Below, one piece after another: positions 45,929-55,011 of a DNA stretch of 64,000 nt. The position numbers and the translations under genes were made by a program. The notes below the pieces were generated by a model. It worked only from the letters and a program-made list of their open reading frames with translations. It was not told the origin of the DNA and did not search any database. This DNA is from Bog-756 sp963701325 (GTDB lineage Bacteria > Actinomycetota > Acidimicrobiia > Acidimicrobiales > RAAP-2). Where the stretch lies: the NCBI GenBank assembly GCA_963701325.1, contig OY969604.1, positions 1,488,001-1,552,000 of the forward strand. Reading direction: 5' to 3'. The first letter of the stretch is position 1; the number at the start of each line of letters is the position of its first letter.

Positions 45929-48027
45929 GGCGTCTCGCCGGCGCCGACCGGGAGACGGTCGAGCGCGACACCGGCCGGCGTGCGGTCGTGACCTGCGAGG
46001 TCCTCGTGACCGGGCGCCTCACGGCCAAGGGGGAACGCTGGTTGCACGGGGGCCGAGACCGGGTCGGTGGGTCGACGCCTGCGGCCGGGGACGGCTGACA
46101 GGACCGATCCGACTGCCATCAGCCCACCACCGATCCAGAGCCACGTCACCATCGGCTGGACCACGACCCCGAACGTCCACGACCCACCGCCGTCGGGGAT
46201 CGAGTCGATGGTCAGGTAGACGTCCGAGGTCCAACTCGAGTCGATGGCCGGCGTGCCCACTGCCTGGGTCCCCGCACCGAACTGGCTGATGGCCGGCGTG
46301 AACACGCCCCCGCCGTCGACCCGCAGGATCGCCTCGGACGAGAGGCGGGCCGGGGTGCGCACCGTCCTCGTCCCCACGAACTCGACGGTGTGTCCGTCGA
46401 ACCGGGTCGTCTGCCCGCGGGCCAGCACCACCGACGCCCGCTGGCCGAAGGCCGTGGCCGCGGCCAGGCCGACCGCGAGCACGACCACCCCGATGTGCAC
46501 GACCATCCCCCCGTTGGCACGCCCGACCAGCCCGCGCCACCCGGCAAGGGCGGCCCGCAGCGGGGCGGCCCCCGAACCCCGGGCGGTCCGCCACGAACTG
46601 CGCACCGACAGCACGAGGGCGCGTCCGGCCGACGCGGCGGCGAAGGCGCCGAGCCCGAACGCGAGCAAGGGTTCGATCCCGTGTATCCCGGCGGCCACGC
46701 AGCCCACGACGACCAGGACCCCGATGGCGGCCGGCGCCGCGAGACGCCCCCGCATCACCTCCGTCGTCGTCTTTCGCCACGGCAGGGCCGGTGCCACCGC
46801 CATGAGGAAGAGGAGGCCCAGGCCGATCGGGATGACCAGCCGGTTGAAGTAGGGGGCCCCGACCCCGACCTGGGACCCGCCACTCAGCGCCTCGTAGAGC
46901 AGGGGGAAGACCGTGCCGAGGAGGACCACGAACGCGAAGGCCACGAAGAGGAGGTTGTTGGCGAGGAATGCTCCCTCGCGGCTGAGCGGTGCGTCGATGC
47001 CGCCTGGCGAGCGCAACCGGTCGCCGCGCCAGGCGATGAGACCGATCCCGACCGCCAGCACCAGACCGAAGAAGCCGAGCAGCAGGGGCCCGATGGTCGA
47101 GGTCGAGAAGGAGTGCACCGACTGGAGGACCCCCGAACGGGTGAGGAATGTCCCGAGGATGGTGAGGCTGAAGGTGGCCACCACCAGGGAGAGGTTCCAG
47201 ATGCGCAGCAGGCCCCTGCGCTGCTCGACCATGACCGAGTGGAGGTAGGCGGTGCCCACGAGCCAGGGCAGCAGCGACACGTTCTCGACCGGGTCCCACG
47301 CCCAGAACCCGCCCCAGCCGAGGACCTGGTAGGACCACCAGGCACCCAGCACGATGCCCACGGTCAGGCACGTCCAGGCGAAGAGCGTCCAGCGGCGGGT
47401 CTCGCGCTGCCAGGCGTCGTCCAGCCTCCCGGTGATCAAGGAGGCCACCGCGAAGGCGAAGGGGAGGGTGAAGCCGACCAGCCCAAGGTAGAGCATCGGG
47501 GGGTGGAAGAGGACCAGCGGGTTGTCCTGGAGGAGCACGTTGGGCCCGAGGCCGGTCGCCGGGACCGCCCCGGTCACGTGGGCGAAGGGGTCCGCCGGCC
47601 CGAGCATGAGGCCGAAGAAGAAGGCGGCCACCACGTAGACGGTCAGGGTGGCCCAGGCCACCAGGTCGTCCTCGGCCCGCTTGCGGAACCGCCAGACCAT
47701 CGCCGTGGCGTACCCCCCGAGGATGAGCGCCCAGAGGAGGATCGAGCCGGCCAGTGCCGACCACATCCCGGTGATCGAGTAGAGCAGCGGGGTCGAGCGG
47801 CTGTTGTTGTCGGCGACATAGGCGAGGGTGAAGTCGTGGGTGACGAGGGCGCGCTCCATGGCCACCGCCGCCACCAGCCCTCCGAGGAGGATCAGCGGCG
47901 CGTAGACCTGCGCGCCGCGCAGCGAGCCCCGTCGCCCACGGACCAGGCCGACCACGAGGACCACCACGCCGACCACCGCCGCGGCGAAGCCGAGCAGGAC
48001 GCCGGTGTGTCCGAGGGTGCCGTTCAC
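45925..48027 (-). CDS. ccmF: heme lyase CcmF
   Basis: System I heme ligase of 700 residues with about 14-15 membrane segments. The WWD heme-binding domain reads WGGFWAWDPVENVSLLPWL. Other blocks are NSRSTPLLYSITGMWSALAGS, LLQDNPLVLFHPPMLYLG and FSLTILGTFLTRSGVLQSVHSF. A large extracytoplasmic loop and a final membrane segment close the protein. The start is 37 bases after ccmE. It attaches heme delivered by CcmE to apocytochromes held by CcmH/CcmG. Confidence 0.95.
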   Translation of the reverse strand: MNGTLGHTGVLLGFAAAVVGVVVLVVGLVRGRRGSLRGAQVYAPLILLGGLVAAVAMERALVTHDFTLAYVADNNSRSTPLLYSITGMWSALAGSILLWALILGGYATAMVWRFRKRAEDDLVAWATLTVYVVAAFFFGLMLGPADPFAHVTGAVPATGLGPNVLLQDNPLVLFHPPMLYLGLVGFTLPFAFAVASLITGRLDDAWQRETRRWTLFAWTCLTVGIVLGAWWSYQVLGWGGFWAWDPVENVSLLPWLVGTAYLHSVMVEQRRGLLRIWNLSLVVATFSLTILGTFLTRSGVLQSVHSFSTSTIGPLLLGFFGLVLAVGIGLIAWRGDRLRSPGGIDAPLSREGAFLANNLLFVAFAFVVLLGTVFPLLYEALSGGSQVGVGAPYFNRLVIPIGLGLLFLMAVAPALPWRKTTTEVMRGRLAAPAAIGVLVVVGCVAAGIHGIEPLLAFGLGAFAAASAGRALVLSVRSSWRTARGSGAAPLRAALAGWRGLVGRANGGMVVHIGVVVLAVGLAAATAFGQRASVVLARGQTTRFDGHTVEFVGTRTVRTPARLSSEAILRVDGGGVFTPAISQFGAGTQAVGTPAIDSSWTSDVYLTIDSIPDGGGSWTFGVVVQPMVTWLWIGGGLMAVGSVLSAVPGRRRRPTDPVSAPVQPAFPLGREAPGHEDLAGHDRTPAGVALDRLPVGAGETP

Positions 48028-48064
48028 CGGAGGCCGGTGCCGGGACGGCGATCCTGCCCGGCCG

Positions 48065-48571
48065 TCACCGCTTGGTCCCGTTGGGCGCGGTCACCCGGTT
48101 CGGGTGCTGCGCGATGTAGGTGGAGGTGTGCTTGACCAGGATCTGGTTGGACTCGAAGATGCCCGCGGCGAAGTGGCCGACGGCGATGACCGGAATGTTC
48201 GGCTGGAAGAGCTCCGGTGGGCTGCCCGCGTTTTCGACCTGGAGATGGGTCGCGCCCGACGTCACCACGAAGTCGACCCCGGCGCGGGTCGCATGGATCG
48301 AGCCCGGCTCGACCACACCCTCCAGGTTGATCGTCTTCGTCCCGAGGGAGGCCTCCTGGGCCACCGCCTGGTTGGCGGTCAGGTAGAAGTCGAGGGCGGA
48401 GCCGATGCCCTTCGCGATCAGAAAGCCGAACGCCCCGAGCAGCACCAGTCCGACCACCACGTAGCGCAGCCGGAGCCCCGAACGCCGCACCGGCGGTCCG
48501 CCGCTCCCGCGCACCGGTGCACGCGCGCCGTCGAGGTCGTCGGTCGTCGGGTCCGGGGCGGTGGTGGTCAC
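48065..48571 (-). CDS. ccmE: heme chaperone CcmE
   Basis: Periplasmic heme carrier of 168 residues with an N-terminal anchor (YVVVGLVLLGAFGFLIAKG). The OB-fold shows INLEGVVEPGSIHATRAGVDFVVT, and the heme-attachment motif is ILVKHTSTY, with His and Tyr as in the common H-type CcmE (ILAKHDENY), not the CxxxY variant. The start is GTG 48571, overlapping the ccmD stop as GTGA. Confidence 0.9.
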   Translation of the reverse strand: MTTTAPDPTTDDLDGARAPVRGSGGPPVRRSGLRLRYVVVGLVLLGAFGFLIAKGIGSALDFYLTANQAVAQEASLGTKTINLEGVVEPGSIHATRAGVDFVVTSGATHLQVENAGSPPELFQPNIPVIAVGHFAAGIFESNQILVKHTSTYIAQHPNRVTAPNGTKR

Positions 48572-48768
48572 CGCGCAGCCCCGCCCGACGCGAACCCTTC
48601 CCCGGGGACCGGGGACCGTTGCCGGCCGGAGTCGTCGTACGGGTCGGCGGCGTCGGCGAGCACACGGGCCACCGCCCGGGTCAGACGGCGGCGGCGCCAG
48701 GCCAGCTGCACCCCGTAGCAGAAGAGGGTGGAGAGCACGATCACGTAGCCCGCGACGACGTAGTCCAT
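48568..48768 (-). CDS. ccmD: CcmD-like small membrane protein
   Basis: A 66-residue single-span protein (MDYVVAGYVIVLSTLFCYGVQ) followed by a basic stretch (AWRRRRLTRAVARVL), the typical CcmD plan. CcmD helps release holo-CcmE from CcmC and CcmAB. It fits exactly between ccmC (TGATG overlap) and ccmE (GTGA overlap). Sequence similarity in this family is weak, so the assignment rests on size, topology and position. Confidence 0.8.
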   Translation of the reverse strand: MDYVVAGYVIVLSTLFCYGVQLAWRRRRLTRAVARVLADAADPYDDSGRQRSPVPGEGFASGGAAR

Positions 48769-49577
48769 CAGGCCACATCCGCCTGGTCGCCGAACGGTTC
48801 GTCGTCCCCGGGGTCTCCAGCGGCCGCGCCCTCGGCTCGGCGCTCGCGCAGTGCGAGGCCGAGCTCGCGCGAGCCCACCCAGTCCTCGAGGGCCCCGATC
48901 CGGTAGCGGACGAGGAGCATCCAGACGAAGACGAGGGTCAGCGAGACGAACCCGAGCAGCAGCGTCCAGGCCATCGACCCGTGGATCGTGGGCGAGAGAT
49001 TGGCGTTGAGCACGGTGGCGCCCTGGTGGAGGGTGTGCCACCAGAGCACCGAGAAGTGGACGATCGGGATGTCGGCTGCCGCGAACAGCGCGATGAAGGC
49101 GCTCCGCCGGGCGCGGACCTCGGGTTCGGCGGGGACCCTGCGCATGGCCATGTACCCGAGGAACAGGACCAGCAGGACCGCGGTGCTGGTGAGCCGCGCA
49201 TCCCACGCCCACCACACGCCCCAGGTCGGCCGCCCCCAGATCGATCCGGAGATGAGGGTGAGGACGTTGAAGACGACCCCGACTTCGACGGCGGCCGCCG
49301 CCAGCCGGTCCCAGAAGAGCGAGCGGGTCCGGGGCCACAGGTAGAGGACGCTGGCTCCCGCAGCCAGGCCGAAGGCGAGGTAGAGCGCCACCCAGGCGAC
49401 GCCGGGGTGGATGTAGACGAGCCGGACCAGGTCGCCCTGGACCTGGTCGGGTGGGGTCACCCACAGTCCGAGCCAGACGGTGGCAGCGGTGCCGAGCACC
49501 GCCACGGCGCCGATGGTGCGCTCCACCCGGCGGGCGCGTTCGCTTGGGAGGGGCGGCCCGCTCACGTCCTTGCTCAT
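48768..49577 (-). CDS. ccmC: heme handling protein CcmC
   Basis: Polytopic protein of 269 residues with six membrane segments that loads heme onto CcmE. The WWD motif reads SIWGRPTWGVWWAWDARLTS, flanked by conserved histidines in VYIHPGVAWVALY and WWHTLHQGATV. A longer acidic C-terminal tail is present. ATG 49577 overlaps the ccmB stop as ATGA. Confidence 0.93.
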   Translation of the reverse strand: MSKDVSGPPLPSERARRVERTIGAVAVLGTAATVWLGLWVTPPDQVQGDLVRLVYIHPGVAWVALYLAFGLAAGASVLYLWPRTRSLFWDRLAAAAVEVGVVFNVLTLISGSIWGRPTWGVWWAWDARLTSTAVLLVLFLGYMAMRRVPAEPEVRARRSAFIALFAAADIPIVHFSVLWWHTLHQGATVLNANLSPTIHGSMAWTLLLGFVSLTLVFVWMLLVRYRIGALEDWVGSRELGLALRERRAEGAAAGDPGDDEPFGDQADVA

Positions 49578-50245
49578 GCGGTCTCCTGGATCGGGCCGAA
49601 GACCACGACGCCGAAGGCGAGGTAGATGGCGTCGAAGACCACCAGCAGGCGCAGCCACTGGGTGCCGTCCGACGGCACACCGCCCTGCATCGCCGCCTGC
49701 CAGATGCGGGTGCCGGCCAGCAGGACCGGGGCGGTGATGGGGAGCAGGAGGAAGGGCAGCAACGTCTCGCGCACGCGCAGACCTGCCGAGAGCGCGCCGT
49801 AGAGGGTGCCGGTGGCGGCGAGCCCGATGGTGCCGAGGACACAGGAGGTCACGATCAGCCAGGGGACCGCTATGTGCGCCCCGTAGAGCAGGACCACGCC
49901 GGTGCCGAGGAGTGCCTCGAGCAGGACGAGCTGGGCGGCCACGGCCACCGACTTGCCGAGGAAGAGGCCCGCCGGGTCGATCCCCGACAGGCGGAGGCCG
50001 TCCCGGGCCCCGTCCGAGGACTCGACCGAGACGCTGCGCTGGATGGCCAGCACGGTGCAGAACAGCACCGCCACCCAGAAGAGGCCCGGTGCCCCCTCCG
50101 CCATGAGGGTCCGGTCGGGACCGAGGGCGAAGGCGAACAGGACCAGGGCCACCACACCGAAGGGGGCGACCTGCGAGAGGCCCACCCGCGACCGTGCCTC
50201 GATCCGGAGATCCTTGCCGGCGACCAGCAGCGCGTCACGCCACAT
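49574..50245 (-). CDS. ccmB: heme exporter-type permease CcmB
   Basis: Membrane subunit of the CcmAB ABC complex, about 223 residues and six segments. Conserved features are KDLRIEARSRVGLSQVAPFGV, SVSVESSDGARDGLRLSG (with the DG-L-L-P/S region) and LLPFLLLPITAPVLLAG. CcmAB uses ATP to free holo-CcmE from CcmC. ATG 50245 overlaps the ccmA end by 11 bases; GTG 50293 is an upstream alternative. Confidence 0.9.
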   Translation of the reverse strand: MWRDALLVAGKDLRIEARSRVGLSQVAPFGVVALVLFAFALGPDRTLMAEGAPGLFWVAVLFCTVLAIQRSVSVESSDGARDGLRLSGIDPAGLFLGKSVAVAAQLVLLEALLGTGVVLLYGAHIAVPWLIVTSCVLGTIGLAATGTLYGALSAGLRVRETLLPFLLLPITAPVLLAGTRIWQAAMQGGVPSDGTQWLRLLVVFDAIYLAFGVVVFGPIQETA

Positions 50246-50966
50246 GCGCGACCGGTTCCCTGCCCTCTGGCGTTCGCTGACCGGCCTCGGCACGCGGCGC
50301 GAGGGTCCGTTCCGCGGTCACCTGGCCACCGCTCATGGTCACGGCCCGTGTGGCGAGCGCTTCCGCAAGAGCCGTCTCGTGACTCGCGATGAGCACCGTG
50401 ACCCCCGACGCCGACGCCTCGGTCACCAGCGCGTCGACGAGCGCTCTCGCCGAGGCGTCGAGTCCGGCGTGGGGCTCGTCGAGCAACCACAGCTCCGGCC
50501 ACCGTGCGGTGAGGACGGCCAGGGCCACCCGGCGGCGCTGGCCGGCAGAGAGCTTGGACGCCGAGGTCCGCGCCAGCCGCCCGGTGAGTCCCCAGCGCCC
50601 ACAGGACGGCTCGATGCGATCCACGTCACCGCCCGAGGCTCGGACCGCGAAGCGGACGTTCTCCCGGACGGTGAGGTCGTCATAGAGATGGGAGGCGTGC
50701 GAGAGCAGGCCGATCCGGCGCCTGAACCGGGTCCGTTCGCGGAGGGGGTCGAGCCCGAGGACGCTGATCCCTCCCGACGCGAGCGGAACCAGACCGGCGC
50801 AGACGCGCAGCAGGCTGGTCTTTCCGGCCCCGTTGGCGCCTTCGACCAGCAACGTCTCGCCGACCGGGACCTCGAGGTCGACACCGGCCAGGAGCGGGAA
50901 TCGACCCGAGAGCGCGACCGCGTCGCGAAGTGAGACTGCAGGGGTGCGAGGGGCAACAGGGGCCAT
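50235..50966 (-). CDS. ccmA: heme exporter-type ATP-binding protein CcmA
   Basis: ABC ATPase of about 243 residues. It has Walker A VEGANGAGKTSLLRVCAGL, signature KLSAGQRRRVALAVL, Walker B LWLLDEPHAGLDA and H-loop LIASHETALAE. The CcmA-like SHASHLYDDLTVRENV follows the Q-loop. First gene of the ccmABCDEFGH series; ATG 50966 is preferred over GTG 50975. Confidence 0.92.
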   Translation of the reverse strand: MAPVAPRTPAVSLRDAVALSGRFPLLAGVDLEVPVGETLLVEGANGAGKTSLLRVCAGLVPLASGGISVLGLDPLRERTRFRRRIGLLSHASHLYDDLTVRENVRFAVRASGGDVDRIEPSCGRWGLTGRLARTSASKLSAGQRRRVALAVLTARWPELWLLDEPHAGLDASARALVDALVTEASASGVTVLIASHETALAEALATRAVTMSGGQVTAERTLAPRAEAGQRTPEGREPVAHVA

Positions 50967-51056
50967 GGGCGCCACAATGCTACGGGGGCCGGGGTCCGGG
51001 AGCCAGACGGGGGCGCTGCGGCCGGTGGGCGTCGCCGGGTCGGGCGCCCCGGTGGA

Positions 51057-51950
51057 TCAGCTCGTCGAGAGCCGGCTCAGGTGCAGGTCACGGAGCCAGC
51101 TGCTGATGTGGGCGGAGAGCACGTCGACCCGTCCGGTGAGCAGCAGCAGGCCGAAGGCGACCAGGATCAGCCCGCCCACCAGGTCCACCAGCCGGAGCCT
51201 CCCCCGCACCCTGGCCAACAGGTCGGTCATCCGGCCGAACGCGACACCGGCGACGAGGAAGGGGACACCCAGACCGAGGGAGTAGGCCAGCAGCAGGGCG
51301 ATCCCCCCGGTGGCCGATCCTCCCGTTCCGGCCGCCAATGCCAGCACGCTCCCGAGCACCGGGCCGATGCACGGGGTCCAGGCGAAGGCGAACGCCATGC
51401 CCATGACCGGTGGGGCCCACGCGCCGAGCGCGGACGGTCGCACGACGAACCGGCGCTCCCCGGCCAACGCCACCGGCAGGTCGAGGCCGGCGGCGAAGGC
51501 CACCAGCACCGCGCCGAACAGCACGATGAGGACGCCAGAGACCACCTCCAACGGTCGCTGGTGGGTGAGGAAGAGGTGACCGATGGCGGACGCCGATGCT
51601 CCGAGGATGGTGAAGATCACGGTGAAGCCGGCGATGAAGGCGAGGATGCCCCGCAGCAAGCGGGCACGTTCTGCCCGCAACACCTCGGGTGCGGGACCGT
51701 CGGGGTCCGGCAGGTCCGCCGCCTCGGGCGTCCCGTGGACCGCGCCGCCGACTCCCACCGTCTGCAGGGCGGGCGAGGCCACCGGCGCCGGGGACAGCGC
51801 CTGCAGTTCGGCGGCCGACAGACCCGAGACCATCGAGAGATAGGCGGGCACCAGGGGGAGCACGCACGGGGAGACGAACGAGAGCATGCCCGCACCGAAG
51901 GCAACGAGGAGACCGAGGGGGTCGGCGTGGATCGCCGCCAGGCCGACCAT
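51057..51950 (-). CDS. ccdA: cytochrome c biogenesis protein CcdA
   Basis: Membrane electron conduit (DsbD-beta type), 297 residues with six segments. It passes reducing power from cytosolic thioredoxin to CcmG. The redox cysteines are in LSFVSPCVLPLVPAYLS and FAWTPCIGPVLG. A roughly 50-residue cytosolic insertion (ALQTVGVGGAVHG to APEVLRAERARLLRG) follows the first segments. ATG 51950 is chosen. It lies 90 bases before ccmA and 10 bases after gmd, all on one strand. Confidence 0.92.
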   Translation of the reverse strand: MVGLAAIHADPLGLLVAFGAGMLSFVSPCVLPLVPAYLSMVSGLSAAELQALSPAPVASPALQTVGVGGAVHGTPEAADLPDPDGPAPEVLRAERARLLRGILAFIAGFTVIFTILGASASAIGHLFLTHQRPLEVVSGVLIVLFGAVLVAFAAGLDLPVALAGERRFVVRPSALGAWAPPVMGMAFAFAWTPCIGPVLGSVLALAAGTGGSATGGIALLLAYSLGLGVPFLVAGVAFGRMTDLLARVRGRLRLVDLVGGLILVAFGLLLLTGRVDVLSAHISSWLRDLHLSRLSTS

Positions 51951-51959
51951 GACCAACCG

Positions 51960-52931
51960 CTAGACCAACTCGCGCAACACCTGCGCCAGGTCGGCCTCGA
52001 CCATCATCTCGATGAGGGCCGGGAACTCGACGTCGCGGTGCCACCCCAGTGTCTTCTCGGCCTTGGTCGGGTCGCCGACCAGGAGGTCCACCTCGGCGGG
52101 CCGCAGGAACCGCTCGTCGACGACCACGTGGTCCTCGACCGCCAGGTCCGCCGCGGCAAAGGCCAGCTCGACCAGCTCGCGCACCGAGTGGGTCTCCCCG
52201 GTCGCGACCACGTAGTCGTCGGGCTTGTCCTGCTGGAGCATCAGCCACATGGCCCGCACGTAGTCCGCCGCGTAGCCCCAGTCGCGCTGGGCGTCCATGT
52301 TGCCGAGTGCAAGGGTCTTGTCGATGCCGGCCTTGATCCGGGCCACCCCGTGGGTCACCTTGCGTGTCACGAACTCGAGCCCTCGGCGCGGGGACTCGTG
52401 ATTGAAGAGGATGCCCGACGAGGCGTGCAGGTCGTAGCTCTCGCGGTAGTTGACCGTGATCCAGTGGCCGTAGACCTTGGCGACCCCGTAGGGACTGCGC
52501 GGGTAGAAGGGCGTGGTCTCGACCTGGGGAACCTCGAGCACCTTCCCGAACATCTCCGAAGAGCTCGCCTGGTAGAAGCGGATCTCGGGATCGACCGTCC
52601 GGATGGCGTCGAGCACCCGGGTGACCCCGAGCGCGGTCGTCTCGCCGGTCAGGACCGGCTGGCTCCACGACGTCTGGACGAAGGACTGCGCGGCAAGGTT
52701 GTAGACCTCGGTGGGCCGGTGCTCCCTCAGGATGTTGATCATCGAGACCTCGTCGAGCAGGTCACCGGCGACCAGTGTGATCCGGTCCTGGATGCGGGCG
52801 ATCCGCTCGAAGTTGAGCGTGCTCGAGCGGCGCACCATGCCGCAGACCTCGTACCCCTCGCCGAGCAGGAACTCGGCCAGATAGGAGCCGTCCTGACCGG
52901 TGACGCCGGTGATCAGTGCTCGTTTGGGCAT
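51960..52931 (-). CDS. gmd: GDP-mannose 4,6-dehydratase
   Basis: Extended SDR enzyme that converts GDP-mannose to GDP-4-keto-6-deoxymannose, precursor of fucose, rhamnose or perosamine residues. The 323-residue protein has ALITGVTGQDGSYLAEFLL (NADP site), YNLAAQSFVQTSW, YQASSSEMFGKV (catalytic Ser/Glu), SPYGVAKVYGHW (catalytic Tyr-Lys) and NHESPRRG. ATG 52931. No fucose or rhamnose reductase gene is adjacent. Confidence 0.95.
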   Translation of the reverse strand: MPKRALITGVTGQDGSYLAEFLLGEGYEVCGMVRRSSTLNFERIARIQDRITLVAGDLLDEVSMINILREHRPTEVYNLAAQSFVQTSWSQPVLTGETTALGVTRVLDAIRTVDPEIRFYQASSSEMFGKVLEVPQVETTPFYPRSPYGVAKVYGHWITVNYRESYDLHASSGILFNHESPRRGLEFVTRKVTHGVARIKAGIDKTLALGNMDAQRDWGYAADYVRAMWLMLQQDKPDDYVVATGETHSVRELVELAFAAADLAVEDHVVVDERFLRPAEVDLLVGDPTKAEKTLGWHRDVEFPALIEMMVEADLAQVLRELV

Positions 52932-52971
52932 GCGCTGTGCTCCTCGGGATGGGTTGGGCATCTGTCTGCGC

Positions 52972-53865
52972 TCATCTGACGGGGGCACCCGGTGTGCCCG
53001 GGCCACCCGCCCGCCACGCCGGCGGACGCTTCTCGGCGAACGCCGCGATCCCCTCTGCCGCCTCGGCCGTCTGGCTGGTGACCGTGAGCATCGCGTGGAG
53101 GTAGGGCAGGGCCTCGGTGGCGGCCGAGTCGAGGACAGCGTAGAACGATTCGCGGCCCAGTCTGGTCACCCCGGGAGGCTTCGACGCCAGCACCGCGGCG
53201 AGCTCGGCCACCGCGTCGTCGAGCCCGTCGTGGGGGACCATGCGGGTGAGGAACCCGATGCGGTCTGCCTCCTCCGCGCTGACCACACGGCAGGTCAACA
53301 TGAGCTCGAGCGCCCGCTTCGGGGGCATCGAGCGGAGCATGGGCACGGTGACCATGTAGGGCCAGAGCCCCACGTCGAGCTCGGGCGCGCCGAACCGGGC
53401 CCGCTCCGAGGCGACGACCAGGTCACAGGCCAGGGCCAGTCCGAAGCCGCCGGCCATGGCCCACCCCTGGACCCGGGCGACGGTCGGCTTGCCGAGGTGC
53501 CACATCTCTTCGAAGAGCTCGACCAACCACCCCCTGGCCTGGTGGTGGGCCGCGAACGCATCCGGACCCGCGTCCGGGTCCCCGGGAACCATGCCGGAGA
53601 GGTCGGCCCCGGCGCAGAATGCCTGGTCGCCACTGCCGGTCAGGACCACGACCCGCACTGCCGGGTCGGTCTTGGCCCGGGACAGGTGGTCGCGGAGGCC
53701 GGCGATGACCTCCCAGGTCATGGCGTTGCGCCGCTCCGGGCGGTTGATGGTGAGGGTGAGCACCGGGCCGTCAAGCGCTGCCAGGAGGTCGCCCCCGGCG
53801 GCGGCGTCGGGAGCGGCGTCACCGGAGGCGCGGTCGGGCACGTCCCGACGGTACTCGGCAGGCAC
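52972..53865 (-). CDS. enoyl-CoA hydratase/isomerase (crotonase) family protein
   Basis: A 297-residue crotonase-fold protein, probably acting on an acyl-CoA. The CoA-binding and oxyanion regions are INRPERRNAMTW, AFCAGADLSGM and GWAMAGGFGLALACDLVVAS. The position of the first catalytic Glu of classical hydratase (GGGCEL) is Gly here, while the second Glu is kept in RFGAPELDVGLWP. It may therefore be an isomerase or another crotonase-type enzyme. The N-terminus has an extra 25-residue acidic stretch if GTG 53865 is right. Confidence 0.82.
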   Translation of the reverse strand: MPAEYRRDVPDRASGDAAPDAAAGGDLLAALDGPVLTLTINRPERRNAMTWEVIAGLRDHLSRAKTDPAVRVVVLTGSGDQAFCAGADLSGMVPGDPDAGPDAFAAHHQARGWLVELFEEMWHLGKPTVARVQGWAMAGGFGLALACDLVVASERARFGAPELDVGLWPYMVTVPMLRSMPPKRALELMLTCRVVSAEEADRIGFLTRMVPHDGLDDAVAELAAVLASKPPGVTRLGRESFYAVLDSAATEALPYLHAMLTVTSQTAEAAEGIAAFAEKRPPAWRAGGPGTPGAPVR

Positions 53866-53912
53866 CGGCCGGGTCGCATCGGCGGGACCGCCGCTACGGT
53901 GACCCCATCCCG

Positions 53913-54968
53913 GTGGCCGCCCTCCTCTCCTTCCGCCTCGGCGGGCCCGACGGCGTGGCCATCGAGGCAGCCAAGTGGCAGCGGGCCCTCGGCGCGCTCG
54001 GCTTCACGACCCGCACCGTGGCAGGGGCGGGCCCGGTCGACGTGCTGCTCCCCGGCCTCGCCATCGGGGCGCCCGATCCGCCGACTCGAGCCGAGGTCGC
54101 CGACGCCCTGGCCCCGGCCGATCTGGTGGTGGTCGAGAATCTCTGCTCACTGCCCCTCAACCCGGGGGCCTGGCGGGTCGTCGCCGACGTCCTGGCCGGG
54201 AGACCCGCGCTGCTCCACCATCACGACCTCCCCTGGCAGCGGCCCCAGTTCCGCGCCCACCCGCCACCGCCTGACGATCCGCGGTGGCGCCACGTCACGA
54301 TCAACCGGCTGAGCCGCAGGGAGCTCGCCACCCGCGGCATCCGGGCGACGACGGTGTACAACTCGTTCGCGGTGCCGGCACCCGATCGCGATCCCGACGG
54401 TCCGCTGCCGCCTAGGAGTGAGCGCGGCGCCGAGCTGCGACGGGTCCTCGGTCTCGATCCCGACCGCCTCCTCGTGCTCCAGCCCACGCGCGCCCTGCCG
54501 CGCAAGAACGTGGCCGGAGGGATCGGGGTGGCCGCCGCCCTCGGTGCCACCTACTGGTTGCTCGGACCCGCGGAAGACGGGTACGGACCCGAGCTCGAAC
54601 GGCTCGTCGACGGCGCGCCCTGTCCGGTGCTGCGTGGCGCCACGGAGATCGGGGACGGGACGGCCATCGACGACGCCTACCAGGCCTGCGACGTGGTCAC
54701 GCTGCCCTCGACCTGGGAGGGGTTCGGCAATCCGAGCCTCGAATCGGTCGTCCACCGGAGACCGCTGGCGATCGGGCCCTACCCGGTGGCCGACGAGCTG
54801 GCCGCATTCGGCTTCCGGTGGTTCCCGCTGGACGGGGTCGCCGACCTCGCGGCCTGGCTCCGGGCACCCGACCGGCAGCTCCTCGAGGACAACCTGGCGG
54901 TGGCGGCGACCCACTTCTCCGTCGCCGACCTGCCCGACCGGATCGCATCGGTCCTTCCCGACCACTGA
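53913..54968 (+). CDS. glycosyltransferase, GT4-like (GT-B fold)
   Basis: A 351-residue retaining glycosyltransferase candidate. The N-terminal half has FRLGGPDGVAIEAAKWQRAL, ALLHHHDLPWQRPQF and a TVYNSF linker. The C-terminal half has LLVLQPTRALPRKN and the donor-binding VVTLPSTWEGFGNPSLESV, with the E-x7-E element of GT4 enzymes. A TACGGT box ends 12 bases before GTG 53913. It lies near gmd, but on the opposite strand. Donor and acceptor are unknown. Confidence 0.8.
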   Translation: MAALLSFRLGGPDGVAIEAAKWQRALGALGFTTRTVAGAGPVDVLLPGLAIGAPDPPTRAEVADALAPADLVVVENLCSLPLNPGAWRVVADVLAGRPALLHHHDLPWQRPQFRAHPPPPDDPRWRHVTINRLSRRELATRGIRATTVYNSFAVPAPDRDPDGPLPPRSERGAELRRVLGLDPDRLLVLQPTRALPRKNVAGGIGVAAALGATYWLLGPAEDGYGPELERLVDGAPCPVLRGATEIGDGTAIDDAYQACDVVTLPSTWEGFGNPSLESVVHRRPLAIGPYPVADELAAFGFRWFPLDGVADLAAWLRAPDRQLLEDNLAVAATHFSVADLPDRIASVLPDH

Positions 54969-55011
54969 GGGCGGGTACCGACCGGAGAGCCGGTCGTGGG
55001 TGGGGGCTACC

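Noticed and set aside
46390..48135. 581-codon open frame antisense to ccmF
   Set aside because: ccmF is unambiguous on the other strand, and the antisense product is a low-complexity EDGHPR string typical of high-GC shadows.
25275..54968. Genomic island or prophage
   Set aside because: No integrase, transposase, tRNA-flanking repeat or change in base composition was seen. Coding density and codon style are even across the window.
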